A stretch of DNA of 64,000 nucleotides from Brachionus rotundiformis (GCA_016802295.1 JAESIW010000207.1:1230475-1294474); one strand, 5' to 3'. Counted from the stretch's first letter, positions 31,637 through 43,440 are shown. The notes: a model not told the origin generated them from the sequence alone. Numbers and translations: made by a program.

Positions 31637-32324
31637 CTTTAAATTCATGAATTCTTTTTAAAAGAATAAAAGATTCTTGTTTATTTAAACACTAATTAAT
31701 ACCAATAATTACCCATTTTATTAACACAAATTAAAATTCAATCATTAAATCAAAGATTTGATAAAAAAAACTTCATATGGTTAATATATTTTTTTATTTA
31801 TATTTTGAAATTTTATTCTTTTTATGATCTTAAAATTTAGTTAAAAGCAAACTTTTAATTAATTAAATATATTTAATAAAATACTTAATAATTGACTTTT
31901 ATAAATTTTTTTAAAAAATCATCTAGCTATCATATGGCTTATATTTTCAACAAATGCTGTTTTTTTCCTTTTTTTGTGTCAATAGCTTAATTTTCATTGA
32001 ATTAGCAATTATAAAAAAATTAAAAGCTTTGAAATCAAACAAAATAATTTTTATAAAATTAAATTAAAATTTTTAGATATCTGTTAAGTATATAGAATAA
32101 ATTATTACATAAAAACTTTTGAAAAGAATCATTTTATGATTTTTTTTTTTAAAGATTCCTAATGGAAAATTAAATCTTGGAAATTTAATGTATTTTTTAA
32201 TTTAGATATTTCTGTGTTTTCTCAAAATCAAAAAATAAATAATTAAAATAATAATAGTTTTATTTTAGTATATTAATTTAATGGATTAATATGGGTAAAG
32301 AGGGAAAGGTGGATCTAGTCTAAT
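31637..32324. other. Intergenic, AT-rich
   Basis: No feature recognised before the first Pro-Val-rich gene's 3' end. Confidence 0.4.
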
Positions 32325-33273
32325 TTAGTTAAATGCGAATGATGAGCCGCCACATGATGAACCGAATGATGATGGCAGTGAAAATGATGGTGCTGGAAGT
32401 GGGAGAGGAGCTGGAGCTGGAGATGAAGCAGAGCATGGTGATGGACATGGTTGTGGGCAAGTTTGAACTGGGACTGGTACAGGAATTCGAACAGGTTGTG
32501 GGCATGGAGTTGGCACTGGTACTGGAACTGGTTGTGGGCAAGGAGTTGGAACAGGTTGGGCGACTGGGACCTTTACTGGAACTGGAATTGGAACATGGAG
32601 AGGCACTGGGCATGCTTGTGGCACTCTAACTGGGATTGGAACTTCAACTGGTACTGGAACTGGTCTTGGCACTCTTATTCTGATTGGGATTCTTACTGGT
32701 ACAGCTACTGGAACTGGTTGTGGAATTGGATAAGGCTGTGGAACAGGAACACGTACTGGGATTCTTACTGGAGTAGGAACAGCGACTGGCTGTGGAACTT
32801 GGTAGTGCAATGGAACTTGAACTCTGTTTATTTGTGGTACTGGTTGAGGAATTTGAACTGGTTGTGGCACTGGGGTTGGAACAGGTACTTTGAATGGGGC
32901 TGGAACTGGAACTCTTTGTGGAATATCTACTGGTACTGGGCATGGTCTTGGAACTGGAACAGGAACTGGTCTTGGGCATGGAGTTGGTACCGGAACCTAC
33001 AAAATAATACCAATTAATACAAGAAGCAGAATGAATTAATTTTGTCAATTTAGTACAGTAACATATTGTGGCACTGGAACAGGAGTTGGAACTGGGCAAG
33101 GCACTGGGACTGGAACTTTGCATGGAGCACATGATGGAGCTGGTGGTGGTGGTGGTGGTGGAGGGAGTGGTGGACAGGAAGAGCCACAAGCTTTTCAAAA
33201 TTTGTCTTACTTTTTTTTTGTATTAAATTCATTTATTAAAAAGCTTTTTACTTGAAGATAGCGAAGGGAACAT
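32325..33273 (-). CDS. Pro-Val-rich tandem repeat protein, paralogue 1
   Basis: Minus-strand exons 33252-33273, 33063-33190 and 32325-32996 join in phase to 273 aa starting MFPSLSSTCGSSCPPLPPPP. The body is a tandem array of P-V-P-V-P and P-V-R-I-P-V type dipeptides with scattered Cys-Pro, Gln-Pro and Arg; the end is Cys-Pro then Ser/Ala/Gly-rich (SSCGGSSFAFN). Low-complexity PV arrays with terminal Cys clusters suggest a cross-linked extracellular structural protein (cuticle, lorica, egg shell or adhesive). No clear cleavable signal peptide is visible in this model. GC content is far above that of the flanks. Same length and layout as paralogue 2. Confidence 0.75.
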
Positions 33274-34222
33274 ATTGGTTATTTTCCTAGAAATGATTTA
33301 AGGTTCTGTATTGATTCGATCAGTTTGTATCCATATTTATAATAAAATAAAGTTTATGGATGATTACTTCTGGTTTAATTGTTTATATTCTTTTATTTTT
33401 GATTCAACATTAATAGACAAGTGATGTAAAGGTATATCGAATTCGAATAATTACGTTTAAAAAGCAATGACAGTGCAGCATTGAATATTAATTAATAAAA
33501 TTATTTCCTCCTACATTTTATAGATAATTAAATCAATTTCAAATAAATGACCAAATTATTCTATCCAGGTTTCTTGACAAATATTTTAATTTATTTATTT
33601 GTTTTCTAGTTTTGTTTGGTTATCGATGATTTGAAAAATAGATAAAATTTTTTATTTATTGATAAGAATTTATTTTGATTTTAGTAATTAAGTTAAAATT
33701 TAGAACATTATACTTTTGAATCAACATTTAATTTGAAAAATAAAATTTTTTTAAAATAAATAGTTCAATTAATTTAAATCAAAGTGAATTATTAAAAAAA
33801 TATCTTATTTAATTATATTAGAAATAAATCCCAAACAGAAAATAGTTTTTTTTAATTAAATTTTTTAATTTAATAGATTATTCAATAATTTAAGAAGTTT
33901 TATCTAAAGATACGGAGATAGAATTTTTGCAAACTTTATGTCTTTTTATTTTTTTTTTTATTTTTTTTTTGATTTATTTTTTTGATTAATTTTTTTACTT
34001 TAATTTTGATAAAAATAAAAGTTAATTAAGCAATTTTCATTTGAAATTCGATTATTTTTTTGATTAGTTTAATTTTTAGATTTTTAAAGTTTGGCTTTAA
34101 TTTTTTTTTCTGGTTGATATTGGTAAATTAAGTATTAAAAAATTCGAGTAATGAAATGAATGATTTATTAATTAAATTTTTGTTAATTTATGGTCAAATC
34201 AAAATTTAAATGCTAGGCTAAT
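33274..34222. other. Spacer between the two Pro-Val-rich paralogues
   Basis: AT-rich, no recognisable gene. Its left part is the promoter side of paralogue 1. Confidence 0.4.
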
Positions 34223-35093
34223 TTAGAAGTTTGAAAATGAAGCAGATCCGCAGGAGGAGGCTGATGGAAGAGCTGGTAGTTGGAGTTGAGCTGGAAGAGA
34301 AACAGGAGCTGAACAAGGTGATGGACATGGTGGTGGGCATGGTGGTGGAACTGGGACTGGAACTGGTTGTGGTACTGGAACTGGAGTGGCAATTGGGTAT
34401 CTTTGTGGAACTGGATATGGTGTTGGAATTTTGACTGGCACTGCTACTGGATGTGGAACTGGATATCTGTGTGGGACAGGTACTCTCACTGGAACTGGGA
34501 ATCGTTCATGTACTGGATATGGTTTTGGAACTGGCACTCTGTATGGAACATCTACGTGCTCAATTACTGGGTATGGCTGTGGTACTGGAATTCTAACTGG
34601 CACTCTTACTGGAACAGGGGTTGGAACTGGAGTTGGAACTGGAACTGCTTGAGGCACTGGTACTCTAATTGGCACTTGAACTTGTTGAGCTTGTGGAACT
34701 GGTTCGTGATAGGTCAATTGAACTGGGACTGGGACTCTGACAGGTACTCTAAATGGAACTGGGACTTGAACAGCCTGTGGAATTGGAACTGGGGTTGGCA
34801 CAGGAACTGCTCTTGGTACTGGCACTCTGATTGGGTAAGGGACTGGTTGAGGTACTGGAGTTGGAACTGGCACTGGTACGTGTCGAGGAACTCTGACTGG
34901 GACTGGGACTGGTTGTGGAACTGGGACTGGAACAGGGACTGGTTGAGGTGGTGGTGGTGGTGGTGGGGGGCATGGAGCAGGGCATGGTGGTGCGCAGCTT
35001 GGACCGCATGAAGTGCTCAATGAGTTACCTAGTTTTTAAGATTTTATTTTTGGCGAACCTTAGCGCTAAATGCTTACCAAAGGAACCGAACAT
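34223..35093 (-). CDS. Pro-Val-rich tandem repeat protein, paralogue 2
   Basis: Minus-strand exons 35078-35093 and 34223-35028 join in phase to 273 aa starting MFGSFGNSLSTSCGPSCAPP. A Cys-Pro cluster and poly-Pro are followed by about 200 residues of P-V-P-V / P-V-R-V-P repeats with interspersed Tyr-Pro and His. The C-terminus PPPCPPPCPSPCSAP is followed by Ser/Ala/Leu-rich sequence ending SFSNF. It lacks the second intron of paralogue 1. The reading frame is kept intact through a highly repetitive sequence, which points to selection. Probable structural matrix protein; function inferred from composition only. Confidence 0.75.
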
Positions 35094-35753
35094 TTTCGAA
35101 TCAGGACAAGTTTGGAGAGTTTAAGGAAATGGTTAAATTAGGAATCAGTTGTGACTATTCTAAACTAATCAACATGTTTATATATTGCCAAATTTTCATG
35201 CTTCGATTAATTCCTATTTAAAATTTTTTCCTTTTAGATTTTATTTTCGATATTGAGACACACTTAGCCAGGTATAATTGATAGATGTTTTTCTTTTGTA
35301 AATAAAATTTTATAAACAAATAAATAAAACCAATCAATTCCGTTCAATATTTGCTTTAGTATTATTATTTTTTTCTTTATAAATTAAACACATAAAACAG
35401 TCAACATCAATTAGATAAAATTAAAATTAAGAATTCTAGATTGGCAAAATTGGTAATAATTTTTTAGCAGATATCATTTTTTATTTTGAGGCACACAAAT
35501 TTAATTATTTTCAAATGAATGAGAACAAAACAAAGCCTACCAGGATTATTGATTGCCAATTTTGAGGGATTAGTTGTGCCGTGAAAATGTTCACATTGTT
35601 TTGCTCAAATGAATTAGTAAGAAAAAATATTATAATATTTTATATCGCAATTATAATTCTATAATTATTAATATAGCTTTGAAAACAGAGAAAGAGGCAA
35701 AATTTTACAATAAAATTTTCTATTGTTAATTTACAAAAGCTAAATTTCGTATC
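35094..35753. other. Divergent promoter region
   Basis: Lies between the 5' ends of the Pro-Val-rich gene (-) and the Arkadia-like gene (+). AT-rich; no specific element identified. Confidence 0.4.
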
Positions 35754-37094
35754 ATGAACGAGTCTAATGAGACGATATCTGGTAACATTTTTGACCAAAA
35801 TGGCTTAGATGAAAGGAAAGACATTGACGCTCCATCTACATCGGCTTCAGTTGATATAAAAAAAGCTCTGAAGCGTTCCTTGAGTAAAGAGCATTTGGCA
35901 AATAATGAGCAGCCAGATTCAAAGCGATCATATGTTGAAAGAAAAACAATGCGAGATAGAAGTCACTTAGAAGAAATTGTTTTAGATGATGAAATAGATC
36001 ACGATAATGATGACATTATTATTGAAAGAGTAAAAAAGAGCTCAAGTTCATCTGCGGGTATTCCAAATTCAGACTTTAGATCTGGAATATCATCAAATTA
36101 TCATAATCCGAATTTAAACTCATTGCCAACAGATACACTAGCTTCTAATTATGTACCTCCAAATATGAGAATAAGCCAACCAGTCCAACGTACTCCTGGT
36201 ATTCCGGTCTTGTTTGTCTCACCCGTTCCGAGTTATTCAGTTATTAACAGACCCAATCAAGCTGTACCTTTTCCAATAAATCAACAAAACTTTACGAATA
36301 ATAGCCATATGCATCACAATACTGCAAGGTTACGTACTGATATGAATGACCATTTATCTAGAATATGGCGTGATCAACAAAACAGAGTAGAATTGCAACG
36401 GCATGCAATGCGAAGAACGAATGAAACTGCTCGTTTGAGATATTCTCAAGCCATAAATAGTCACTCGAATCAAAATTTTGAACATAGACCACGATTTGTA
36501 GATTCTAACAATTTTGGAACGTCAGTTTTTGCTCCAAATTTAATGCACAACCCAACAACTTCAACTCCATATGTTAATTTAATAAATCATCAGGCTGTAA
36601 ATACTGATCATAGTAGACATAGAGGTCGGGCTCATAGTGAAAATGTGAATCATTTTGATACAGGCTTACCGGATCTACAACCTCATCTACCGTTTCAAAT
36701 ATTGTTCAATGTGCCAACTTTGCTGGGAAATTCAATTTTTAGTAGAAGAATTAATTTTTTTGATAGGGCATTGCAAGATTTATTGCAGTTTGAAGAAAAC
36801 TTTTTACTTTTAAGCCGCGGAGCATCAAAAGAAATGATCGAAGCAAATACATTAGCCTATACATACACTCTTTTAAAAACAGCAAAAGAACACGAAAAAG
36901 AAAAATGCACAATTTGTTTGAGTGAATTTCAATCAAAAGAAAGTGTCAGACGCTTGCCTTGCATGCATTTGTTTCATTTAGAGTGTATAGATCAATGGTT
37001 ACCATCTAACAAAAGATGTCCAATTTGTCGTGTAGATATCGAAAATAGACTAATTAATATTGAAGAGCACGAATCTTGTTCTTGTTCTAATTAA
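35754..37094 (+). CDS. RNF111: Arkadia-like RING-H2 E3 ubiquitin ligase
   Basis: 446 aa, single exon. The C-terminal RING-H2 has C385, C388, C403, H405, H408, C411, C422, C425 in the Arkadia context (EKCTICLSEF, VRRLPCMHLFH, CPICRVDIE), preceded by RGASKEMIEANTLAYTYTLL, the conserved NRG/TIER-like segment of RNF111/RNF165. The N-terminal 330 residues are disordered, Asn/Ser/His-rich, with an acidic block (EEIVLDDEIDHDNDDIIIER) that could be a SUMO-interacting motif (DDIIIE). In animals Arkadia degrades SnoN/Ski and Smad7 to raise TGF-beta/Nodal signalling. Being intronless among intron-rich neighbours, it may be a retrocopy that stayed functional. Confidence 0.88.
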   Translation: MNESNETISGNIFDQNGLDERKDIDAPSTSASVDIKKALKRSLSKEHLANNEQPDSKRSYVERKTMRDRSHLEEIVLDDEIDHDNDDIIIERVKKSSSSSAGIPNSDFRSGISSNYHNPNLNSLPTDTLASNYVPPNMRISQPVQRTPGIPVLFVSPVPSYSVINRPNQAVPFPINQQNFTNNSHMHHNTARLRTDMNDHLSRIWRDQQNRVELQRHAMRRTNETARLRYSQAINSHSNQNFEHRPRFVDSNNFGTSVFAPNLMHNPTTSTPYVNLINHQAVNTDHSRHRGRAHSENVNHFDTGLPDLQPHLPFQILFNVPTLLGNSIFSRRINFFDRALQDLLQFEENFLLLSRGASKEMIEANTLAYTYTLLKTAKEHEKEKCTICLSEFQSKESVRRLPCMHLFHLECIDQWLPSNKRCPICRVDIENRLINIEEHESCSCSN

Positions 37095-37559
37095 TCTAAC
37101 TGTAAAATTCTCGTAATATTTATTAAATAAAACTTTATTTTTTCATAAATTCGAATTATTCGCCAAAACTAAATGTGTACAAAAATAAAAAAATCTTTAA
37201 AAAAAAGAGCTCTTTTAATAAAAAATTAATTTAATAAATTCTTTAAATTAATGAACACAAAAACAAATTTATCTACAATTAAAACAATTGAAGAAAAAAA
37301 TTAAATCTAAATTTTCTTTATTTCAGCTAATTGTTAGTCAAGTTTTTCAATTTTATCATTTAGATGGAATTTTTTCATTAAAAAATCTCTTTCTTCTTAT
37401 TTAAATTAAATTTACGGGTTCATTTACAGACAAATAATGACGGGAAAGCTCACTTTTCATTACATAATTATCATTTTCGCATTTAATTATTGTCAAACAT
37501 TTCGATACAATAATTTTGAATAAATACTGACTTGGAAGATTCTTTTTCATAAACAAACA
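37095..37559. other. Intergenic, AT-rich
   Basis: Short spacer between the Arkadia-like gene and the metalloprotease. Nothing recognised. Confidence 0.4.
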
Positions 37560-40500
37560 ATGATTAGAAAGCATTTTTTTGTGACAAACTTTTTGATTAT
37601 TTTCTTTCTGGCTGAGGGATATTTTGTTCCTGATAACACAGGTAATTGGTTTAAATTGGTAAAAATGCTTGACCATTTTGATGTATTTTGATGTTAGATA
37701 ACACCGGTGACCAAATAGCCTCTTTTGAGCTCACCATAGAAAGTCAAAACAACTCAAATTTTCCAGATAGATTCTCAATTATTGTATGGCATGAAAATAA
37801 ATCTCACCAAGCTGTGTTTTTTCCTGATCCAATAACTTCTATACCAAGAATAAATCTACTGAATCAAAATTATCGTAGTTATGCGTTTAATTCTAATAGA
37901 AAAATTGTAAAAAAAGGATATATATGTCTAATTAATATTTAATAATAAAATCTAATAAGGAATATTTTCACTATAAAGAAGAACATGGAAATGGAGATGC
38001 CACAGTTGTAAAAAACTCGACCGATACATTTTTTATTGTGAGTGTTGACCAGAGTTAAAAGTCCTTACTAAAATCTTTGATCCATTTTTTTTTCCAAATG
38101 GTTAAAATATTTTAATAAAATTTAAAAATACAGGACTCAACTCTGATATGACTTAAGGGCTTTTGTGCACATTTGGATAAAATTAAAAAAAAATTTCTAG
38201 ATTGGAAAATTGGTCTGGAATGGTCAAATATTTTCAATTTTACCAGATGCAACCAGATCAAAAAGTACATACAATATTGTAGTTAGATTTTAATTTGATT
38301 TTTAAATAAATTAATTTACCAAAGGGTCAATTGGTCATAAGAACCACATGCTGTTTAGGAAAAGTTTAAAAGATTTTAATATTTCCTGTGGAACAATATT
38401 TAAGGATATAATAAAAAGTTAGATTTTTTTATCTTTCAATTTTATCTTTTAATTGTCAAATAAAGATAGACAAATAAGTCCCCGGTCCGAAAGAACGCTC
38501 AATGGAGAACCATTGGTTGTAAATGTAGAAACTCTAGCTGTCCTAGACATTTCAATTTTTAACCACTACAAAAAATTGGTTCAATCAAGCGACCTGAGCC
38601 TAATACTCGAAAACATTCGAGTCTATTATGCTCATATTATCAATTCAGTAAACCAAAAGTTTCAAAATTCATTGTCAACTGATCCTGATTTAAGAATTAA
38701 TATCAGACTTACAAATATCTTAGTTGCTTCAGTATAAAATAAATATTATCTGTTAATAAAATGTGAATTCTAATCTAATTTGGTTAAAGAGTGAAAGCGA
38801 GTCAACTTGGACTGATAGGGCTCTTGTAGGGGACCCGACATTTCCCCACTATGGAAGCAGGGAAGTCATAATTGTGGGAAAGACTCTTTCCGAGCTTAGC
38901 TCGTACCTCAATTCTCTCAAGCTCGATTTTGAGTATGACCATGCTGTCGGAATCACGCGGTAATAAAAATTTTATCATTTAATATTAATTTTATTCAAAA
39001 TAAATTTGGAAAAATTCAAATAGAAAAGATATATGGACTGATTTTATTAGACAAGATATAACTGGTGGCACAGTAAATGGTGGTGCGTGCGACAATCAAT
39101 TCAAGTACTCTCTGGTCGAGGAATACAATCCAACTATGGTTCCTTATGTATTTTATATCCAAAAAAAAAGATAAATAAATTAAAGATTTAAATTTAAACT
39201 AAATTTAGATAATTGCTCATGAGATTGGTCATAATTTGGGGGGTTTTCATGACGGCGAGGCAAGTTCCTCTTCATGTAACAGCAATGATAACTATATTTT
39301 GTCAGCAAATCCGTCATTGTCCAAAAATTTTACCAATCTTCAAAAATTTTCTTCTTGTTCAATTGCTAATTTTAAACAATTCTTGCTAATTAATGGAAAC
39401 TTAAATCCAATTTACAATTGCTTGAAAAATAATCCTTCAATGAGTCTATTTGAGTATTATGATCCTAAATTGGTCGGACAGTATTGGGATATTGACGACC
39501 AATGTAGGCTAAATGTTGCCAAAGATGCAACTAGTGATTTTGTATAATTATTTTTTTCTTTATTAATTAAATTTAGTTTAAAAAATTAAGACTGTAGTAA
39601 ATAATATATGCCGGAGTTTAGAGTGTAACCAAGGTTTTAGTGTATTTGGGCTTGGACCAGCGCTCGATGGAACACAATGTGGTGTTGGTTCGGTAGGTTC
39701 TGCCAAATAAAAGATAAAAGTTGTCTAATTGCTTGATTTTTTGAGATGTGTGTTGACAAAGCCTGTGTCCAGAGCTCGCAAGCGGCTCAGTCAAAATGTC
39801 CTTTCAGAGATCAGCTCATTTACCAATGGATGGATGATTATCAACTTTTCAATCAAGTGTCACAAACTTGTATTCAGTATTTTTCAACCTTGGAATCCAA
39901 AAAGTATTCCATTTACAACTACTGCAAGAATGGACGCGGTTCTCAATACTGCTGCGCGCTTTGCACAGGTAATTAGTTGATCACCAAATAAGTTTGGAAT
40001 TGCCAAGAAAAATCCAATAGGAAATTATTATTTTAAAACTTTTTGTACCCAATACTTATAAGCATTGCTGAAGTGTTGGTCAATAAATGCCTCAATTGGT
40101 AGACTGTTTTTCCAATCTATTTTAATTTGATGTATTTTATGTTTAGTTTTTTTGCAATTGTCATGCTATGATACCTGGGATAAGTGTCCCACGGACGCAG
40201 TCTCATGTTCTCAGGCTAGTGTACAAACCACATGCCGTAAATCGTGCGGTTTATGCACAGGTAAATTTTATATCTCTCAAAACAATCAATAGATAATTTC
40301 TAATTTCAAAAAAAATATATTTTTAAATTATCTAATATAATTTTTTCAAGTTGAACCTGTTAAGTGTCAAAGCGAGGATTTTTTATGTGAAAATGGAGGT
40401 AAATGTACGAACAGCAGTGAGTCAGTAGATGGCTACTCGGCCTTTAGCTGCGTCTGTCCAGAAGGTTTTACAGGGCCCCTTTGTTCTAGAAAAACAGCTT

Positions 40501-40784
40501 ATTTACCAACTCATTCGACAACTGCCGCGCCAAGCACAAGCCAAACTTACAGGCCATCTGCCACTTTGGTTTCAAGCAGATATCCCATTGAAATTTCAAC
40601 AGCTATGGACATTTCAACCACAGCCAAAGCTTCTACTCATTATATTCAAACAACAGCGAACAAGAATGTCACCAAAACAGAGTGGTATTCTCCCAAAGCA
40701 GAAACAACTGAGAAAAATTTTCCAAAAGATAAATGCAAGCGGAGGAAAAGAAAAAATTTCAAAAAGCATTTATATGGATTTTAG
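37560..40784 (+). CDS. Secreted reprolysin-type metalloprotease with ShK-like and EGF modules
   Basis: Thirteen exons join in phase to 762 aa: 37560-37641, 37698-37906, 37960-38037, 38201-38278, 38342-38417, 38466-38731, 38790-38959, 39024-39147, 39209-39541, 39591-39692, 39746-39968, 40147-40260, 40351-40784. Layout: signal peptide (FLIIFFLAEG), ADAM-type prodomain (IGKLVWNGQIFSILPDA), catalytic domain from VETLAVLDISIFNHY with the zinc site HEIGHNLGGFH (residues 365-375), a Cys-rich part, two ShK-like six-Cys segments (the second CYDTWDKC...CRKSCGLC), an EGF domain (CENGGKC...CVCPEGFTGPLC), and a Thr/Ser-rich then very basic tail. No membrane helix. The Met-turn reads YILSA, with Leu392 in place of Met. 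An ADAM/ADAMTS relative acting on extracellular matrix or surface proteins. Short-exon boundaries at 38342 and 38466 are less certain. Confidence 0.8.
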
Positions 40785-41360
40785 TTTTAGCTTCTATGTT
40801 TTAATATTAGATTTTTTTTAGCCTAGTATTATCTTTAATAAATTAATTTAGCAAAACTGTCAACAAATTTACCTAAGATTTTTAAATATTAAAAATCTAT
40901 ATTTAACATTATTTAATATTTAAAGATAAAATGGAAGATTGATTTTGAAATAAATAAATAAAATAAAATTTATAAAATTTAATTGATAATAATTTAATTC
41001 GAATGGATAAATAAAATTTAGTTAATTAAATTGAATATAATTGATAATAGCTTTAACATTATTTTAAGATCCACTAATAATTTATTCTTAAGAACTTTTT
41101 AAGTTAATTGTCTTAAACATTTGACATTTGCTGGCATTTTTTTGTTAAATACCATTTTTAGAGCGGCTTTGGTTTGAGTCGTCCATTTTGTTGAACATTT
41201 TCTCTGGTCTTACATTTCCAACACGTCTAATATTTATTAGAAACTATGGTGCAAAAGTTTTGGATCAATTATTGGTATCTATTTTGTAACATAATAGATA
41301 AATTACGTTCTTAAATACTTTAAACTCTACTTTTGAAGAATTTTATTGAAAGCTATTTAA
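40785..41360. other. Intergenic, AT-rich
   Basis: 3' flank of the metalloprotease, up to the hAT element. Nothing recognised. Confidence 0.4.
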
Positions 41361-42044
41361 CAGACTTGCGCAAAAGTCAAAAAAAAAAGACTTTTTAAAG
41401 TCAAGTCATTTTACTTGACTTGAAATTTTTATTTTAAAACAAAAGTCATCAAAATTGATTAGAAACTTTTTTTTTCAAAAAAAAATATTTATATTACTAA
41501 ATGGGATCTAAAAACCAAGAATTCTAATATTTACTAAAAGATGACGCTTTTCATTTATATGTTGAAATCACTTGTCAATATATTATATCTTAAATACAAT
41601 TTCAAGCCTAGATAAGAAATATTAAATCTGATCATTTAATAAAAATAAAATTCATTTTTTAAGGATTTATTTCTTCTTCTTAACATTATATCTTTAATCC
41701 AATTTTAAGTCTTGAAAGGAAATAATAATTCTGATTATTTTATAAAAAATTAAATTCATATTTTTTTTTAATTTTTATTTCTTTTTCATTAAAAATTTGT
41801 TTATATATTTGAATTTAGAAAAAAAAAAACATCTGGTGAGTGGTTTCAACATATAAATGAAAAGCGCAATCTTTTAGTAAATATTAGAATTCTTGGTTTT
41901 TTGATCCCATTTAGTAATATAAATATTTTTTTTTGAAAAAAAAAGTTTCTAATCAATTTTGATGACTTTTGTTTTAAAATAAAAATTTCAAGTCAAGTAA
42001 AATGACTTGACTTGCTCTTGACTTAACGACTTTGTACAACACTG
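41361..42044. mobile_element. Non-autonomous hAT-type MITE with long inverted arms
   Basis: 684 bp flanked by an exact 8-bp duplication CTATTTAA (41353-41360 and 42045-42052). Ends are CAGACTTGCGCAAAAGTC and the reverse complement of CAGTGTTGTACAAAGTC, the hAT pattern. The subterminal arms (about 41396-41578 and 41845-42015) are nearly identical inverted copies of about 175 bp. The interior has no coding capacity. Confidence 0.85.
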
Positions 42045-42052
42045 CTATTTAA

Positions 42053-42891
42053 TTATGAAACTAATTAGTTACTCATTTTTTTAATTATATATCACTTGTC
42101 TTGACCATATCGACCATTTTTTGGTCATATGCTTCCTAAGCCTAATTTTAATAAAAAAAGAATGACTTATTTTTTGCCTAGATAGAGCTAACGCTTCACT
42201 AGGGCTTATCCAAAAATTGGTTCTTTCAGCGCAATGAAAACTTTTAGAAAGACAATCAACTGAAGATAAAAATCTATTAAATAAAATTTGAAAGCTATTT
42301 AATGGGACTGATTGACCAACAAGAACTCGGAATACTGCGATTGTGAAGCTTATTAACTAACATTCTTTTCCGAGCACAAATACACCAATTTTCTCAGATC
42401 ACCCTTCTTGGTCACATTTTTTTATTTGAAAATTTGAAATAAATTACTATATAAAGGTATTTTCTTAAAGAAGATAAATGCTAAATGTATTTTTGGTTTT
42501 ATCCTGTTAGACTTGCGGGTCCTGGCTATCTTTATTTGTATCGCATTCCTTCTGCATTAAAATTTGGACTCCATGCCAACGCCACTTGGAAACAAATTAC
42601 TCTGTTTAATCTCGTAGCTTATTATTAAATAAATTAAATAGAAGTTACTTTATAAATTTATTATTATTTAATTATTTAAAAAATCAATAAATAAACAAAA
42701 AAAATAATAAAATTATTTTTATGGATACCTAAAAAACTAATGTAAATTAAAGTCACATTTTTAACTAGTTTGATGTTCATAGCCGAAAGAGTTTGTTTTC
42801 TTATTAAATTCAAGCATAATAAAGCTAAATTAAAACTACTCTAGCAACTAGATCTAGTGTTACAGAAAATTTAGCTATAGAATTTAAAATA
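42053..42891. other. Intergenic, AT-rich
   Basis: A slightly GC-richer patch at 42500-42610 has no recognisable content. The last 100 bp are the 5' flank of the CCDC81-like gene. Confidence 0.4.
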
Positions 42892-43440
42892 ATGGAAAAA
42901 ATTGCCAGAAGAAGTAGTGCTGAATCAAACAGTAAGCTAAAAATATCATCAATCACAGAAAAAGATGTGCTGATAATATGGGACGCATTGGCATATACAA
43001 TTCGAGACGAGATGAGCAAAAAACATGGAGTTGTCTTGCCAGGCTTTGGCACATTTACCTTTGTCGAAAAAAGACTCGACATTGGTAACAAAAAAGAATT
43101 GCTCAAATTGAAGCCATTTTTTTTGCTTAGCGACAAATTCGCTCAGGTGCATTATTTGGAATTTGAAAAAGACTTCATAAACACAGCCATACCAGTGCAC
43201 AGAATAAACTATTCGGCCATCAGTGAGTTGACCAAGCGAAAGTATTCAAGAGATGTAGTTGAGAGTATTCTTAACGAGTCGTTTAATGCCATTGACCACT
43301 TTATTCGCACAGACTCGGTCATTTCTCTACCATTCAATGGCCTTGGTGTATTTAAAATAGTTGATGTGAATCCTAAGCCAAAAAAGCAGGCTTTTTTTGA
43401 ATTTTCTTCAATTATGGAAAAGTATTTGCCAATATATTAA
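42892..43440 (+). CDS. CCDC81: CCDC81-type HU-domain protein
   Basis: 182 aa, single exon. It matches the N-terminal tandem HU-like domains of animal CCDC81: domain 1 with VLIIWDALAYTIRDEM and VVLPGFGTFTF, then KRLDIGN...PFFLLSDKFAQVH; domain 2 with YSRDVVESILNESFNAIDHF and SLPFNGLGVFKI. These eukaryotic domains share the fold of bacterial HU/IHF and are linked to centrosomes and cilia. The coiled-coil C-terminus of vertebrate CCDC81 is absent, so this is a minimal two-domain form. It is convergent with GPATCH3, the two stops being 83 bp apart. Confidence 0.82.
   Translation: MEKIARRSSAESNSKLKISSITEKDVLIIWDALAYTIRDEMSKKHGVVLPGFGTFTFVEKRLDIGNKKELLKLKPFFLLSDKFAQVHYLEFEKDFINTAIPVHRINYSAISELTKRKYSRDVVESILNESFNAIDHFIRTDSVISLPFNGLGVFKIVDVNPKPKKQAFFEFSSIMEKYLPIY

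Noticed and set aside
32451..33017. Trp-rich 188-codon frame opposite the Pro-Val gene
   Set aside because: It is the antisense shadow of a CCN/GTN codon repeat; the minus strand has splice sites and a paralogue.
34367..35011. Trp-rich frame opposite the second Pro-Val gene
   Set aside because: Antisense shadow, for the same reason.
41361..42044. CRISPR-like or satellite repeat
   Set aside because: There are only two inverted arms, with hAT-type ends and a target duplication, and no regular direct repeats.
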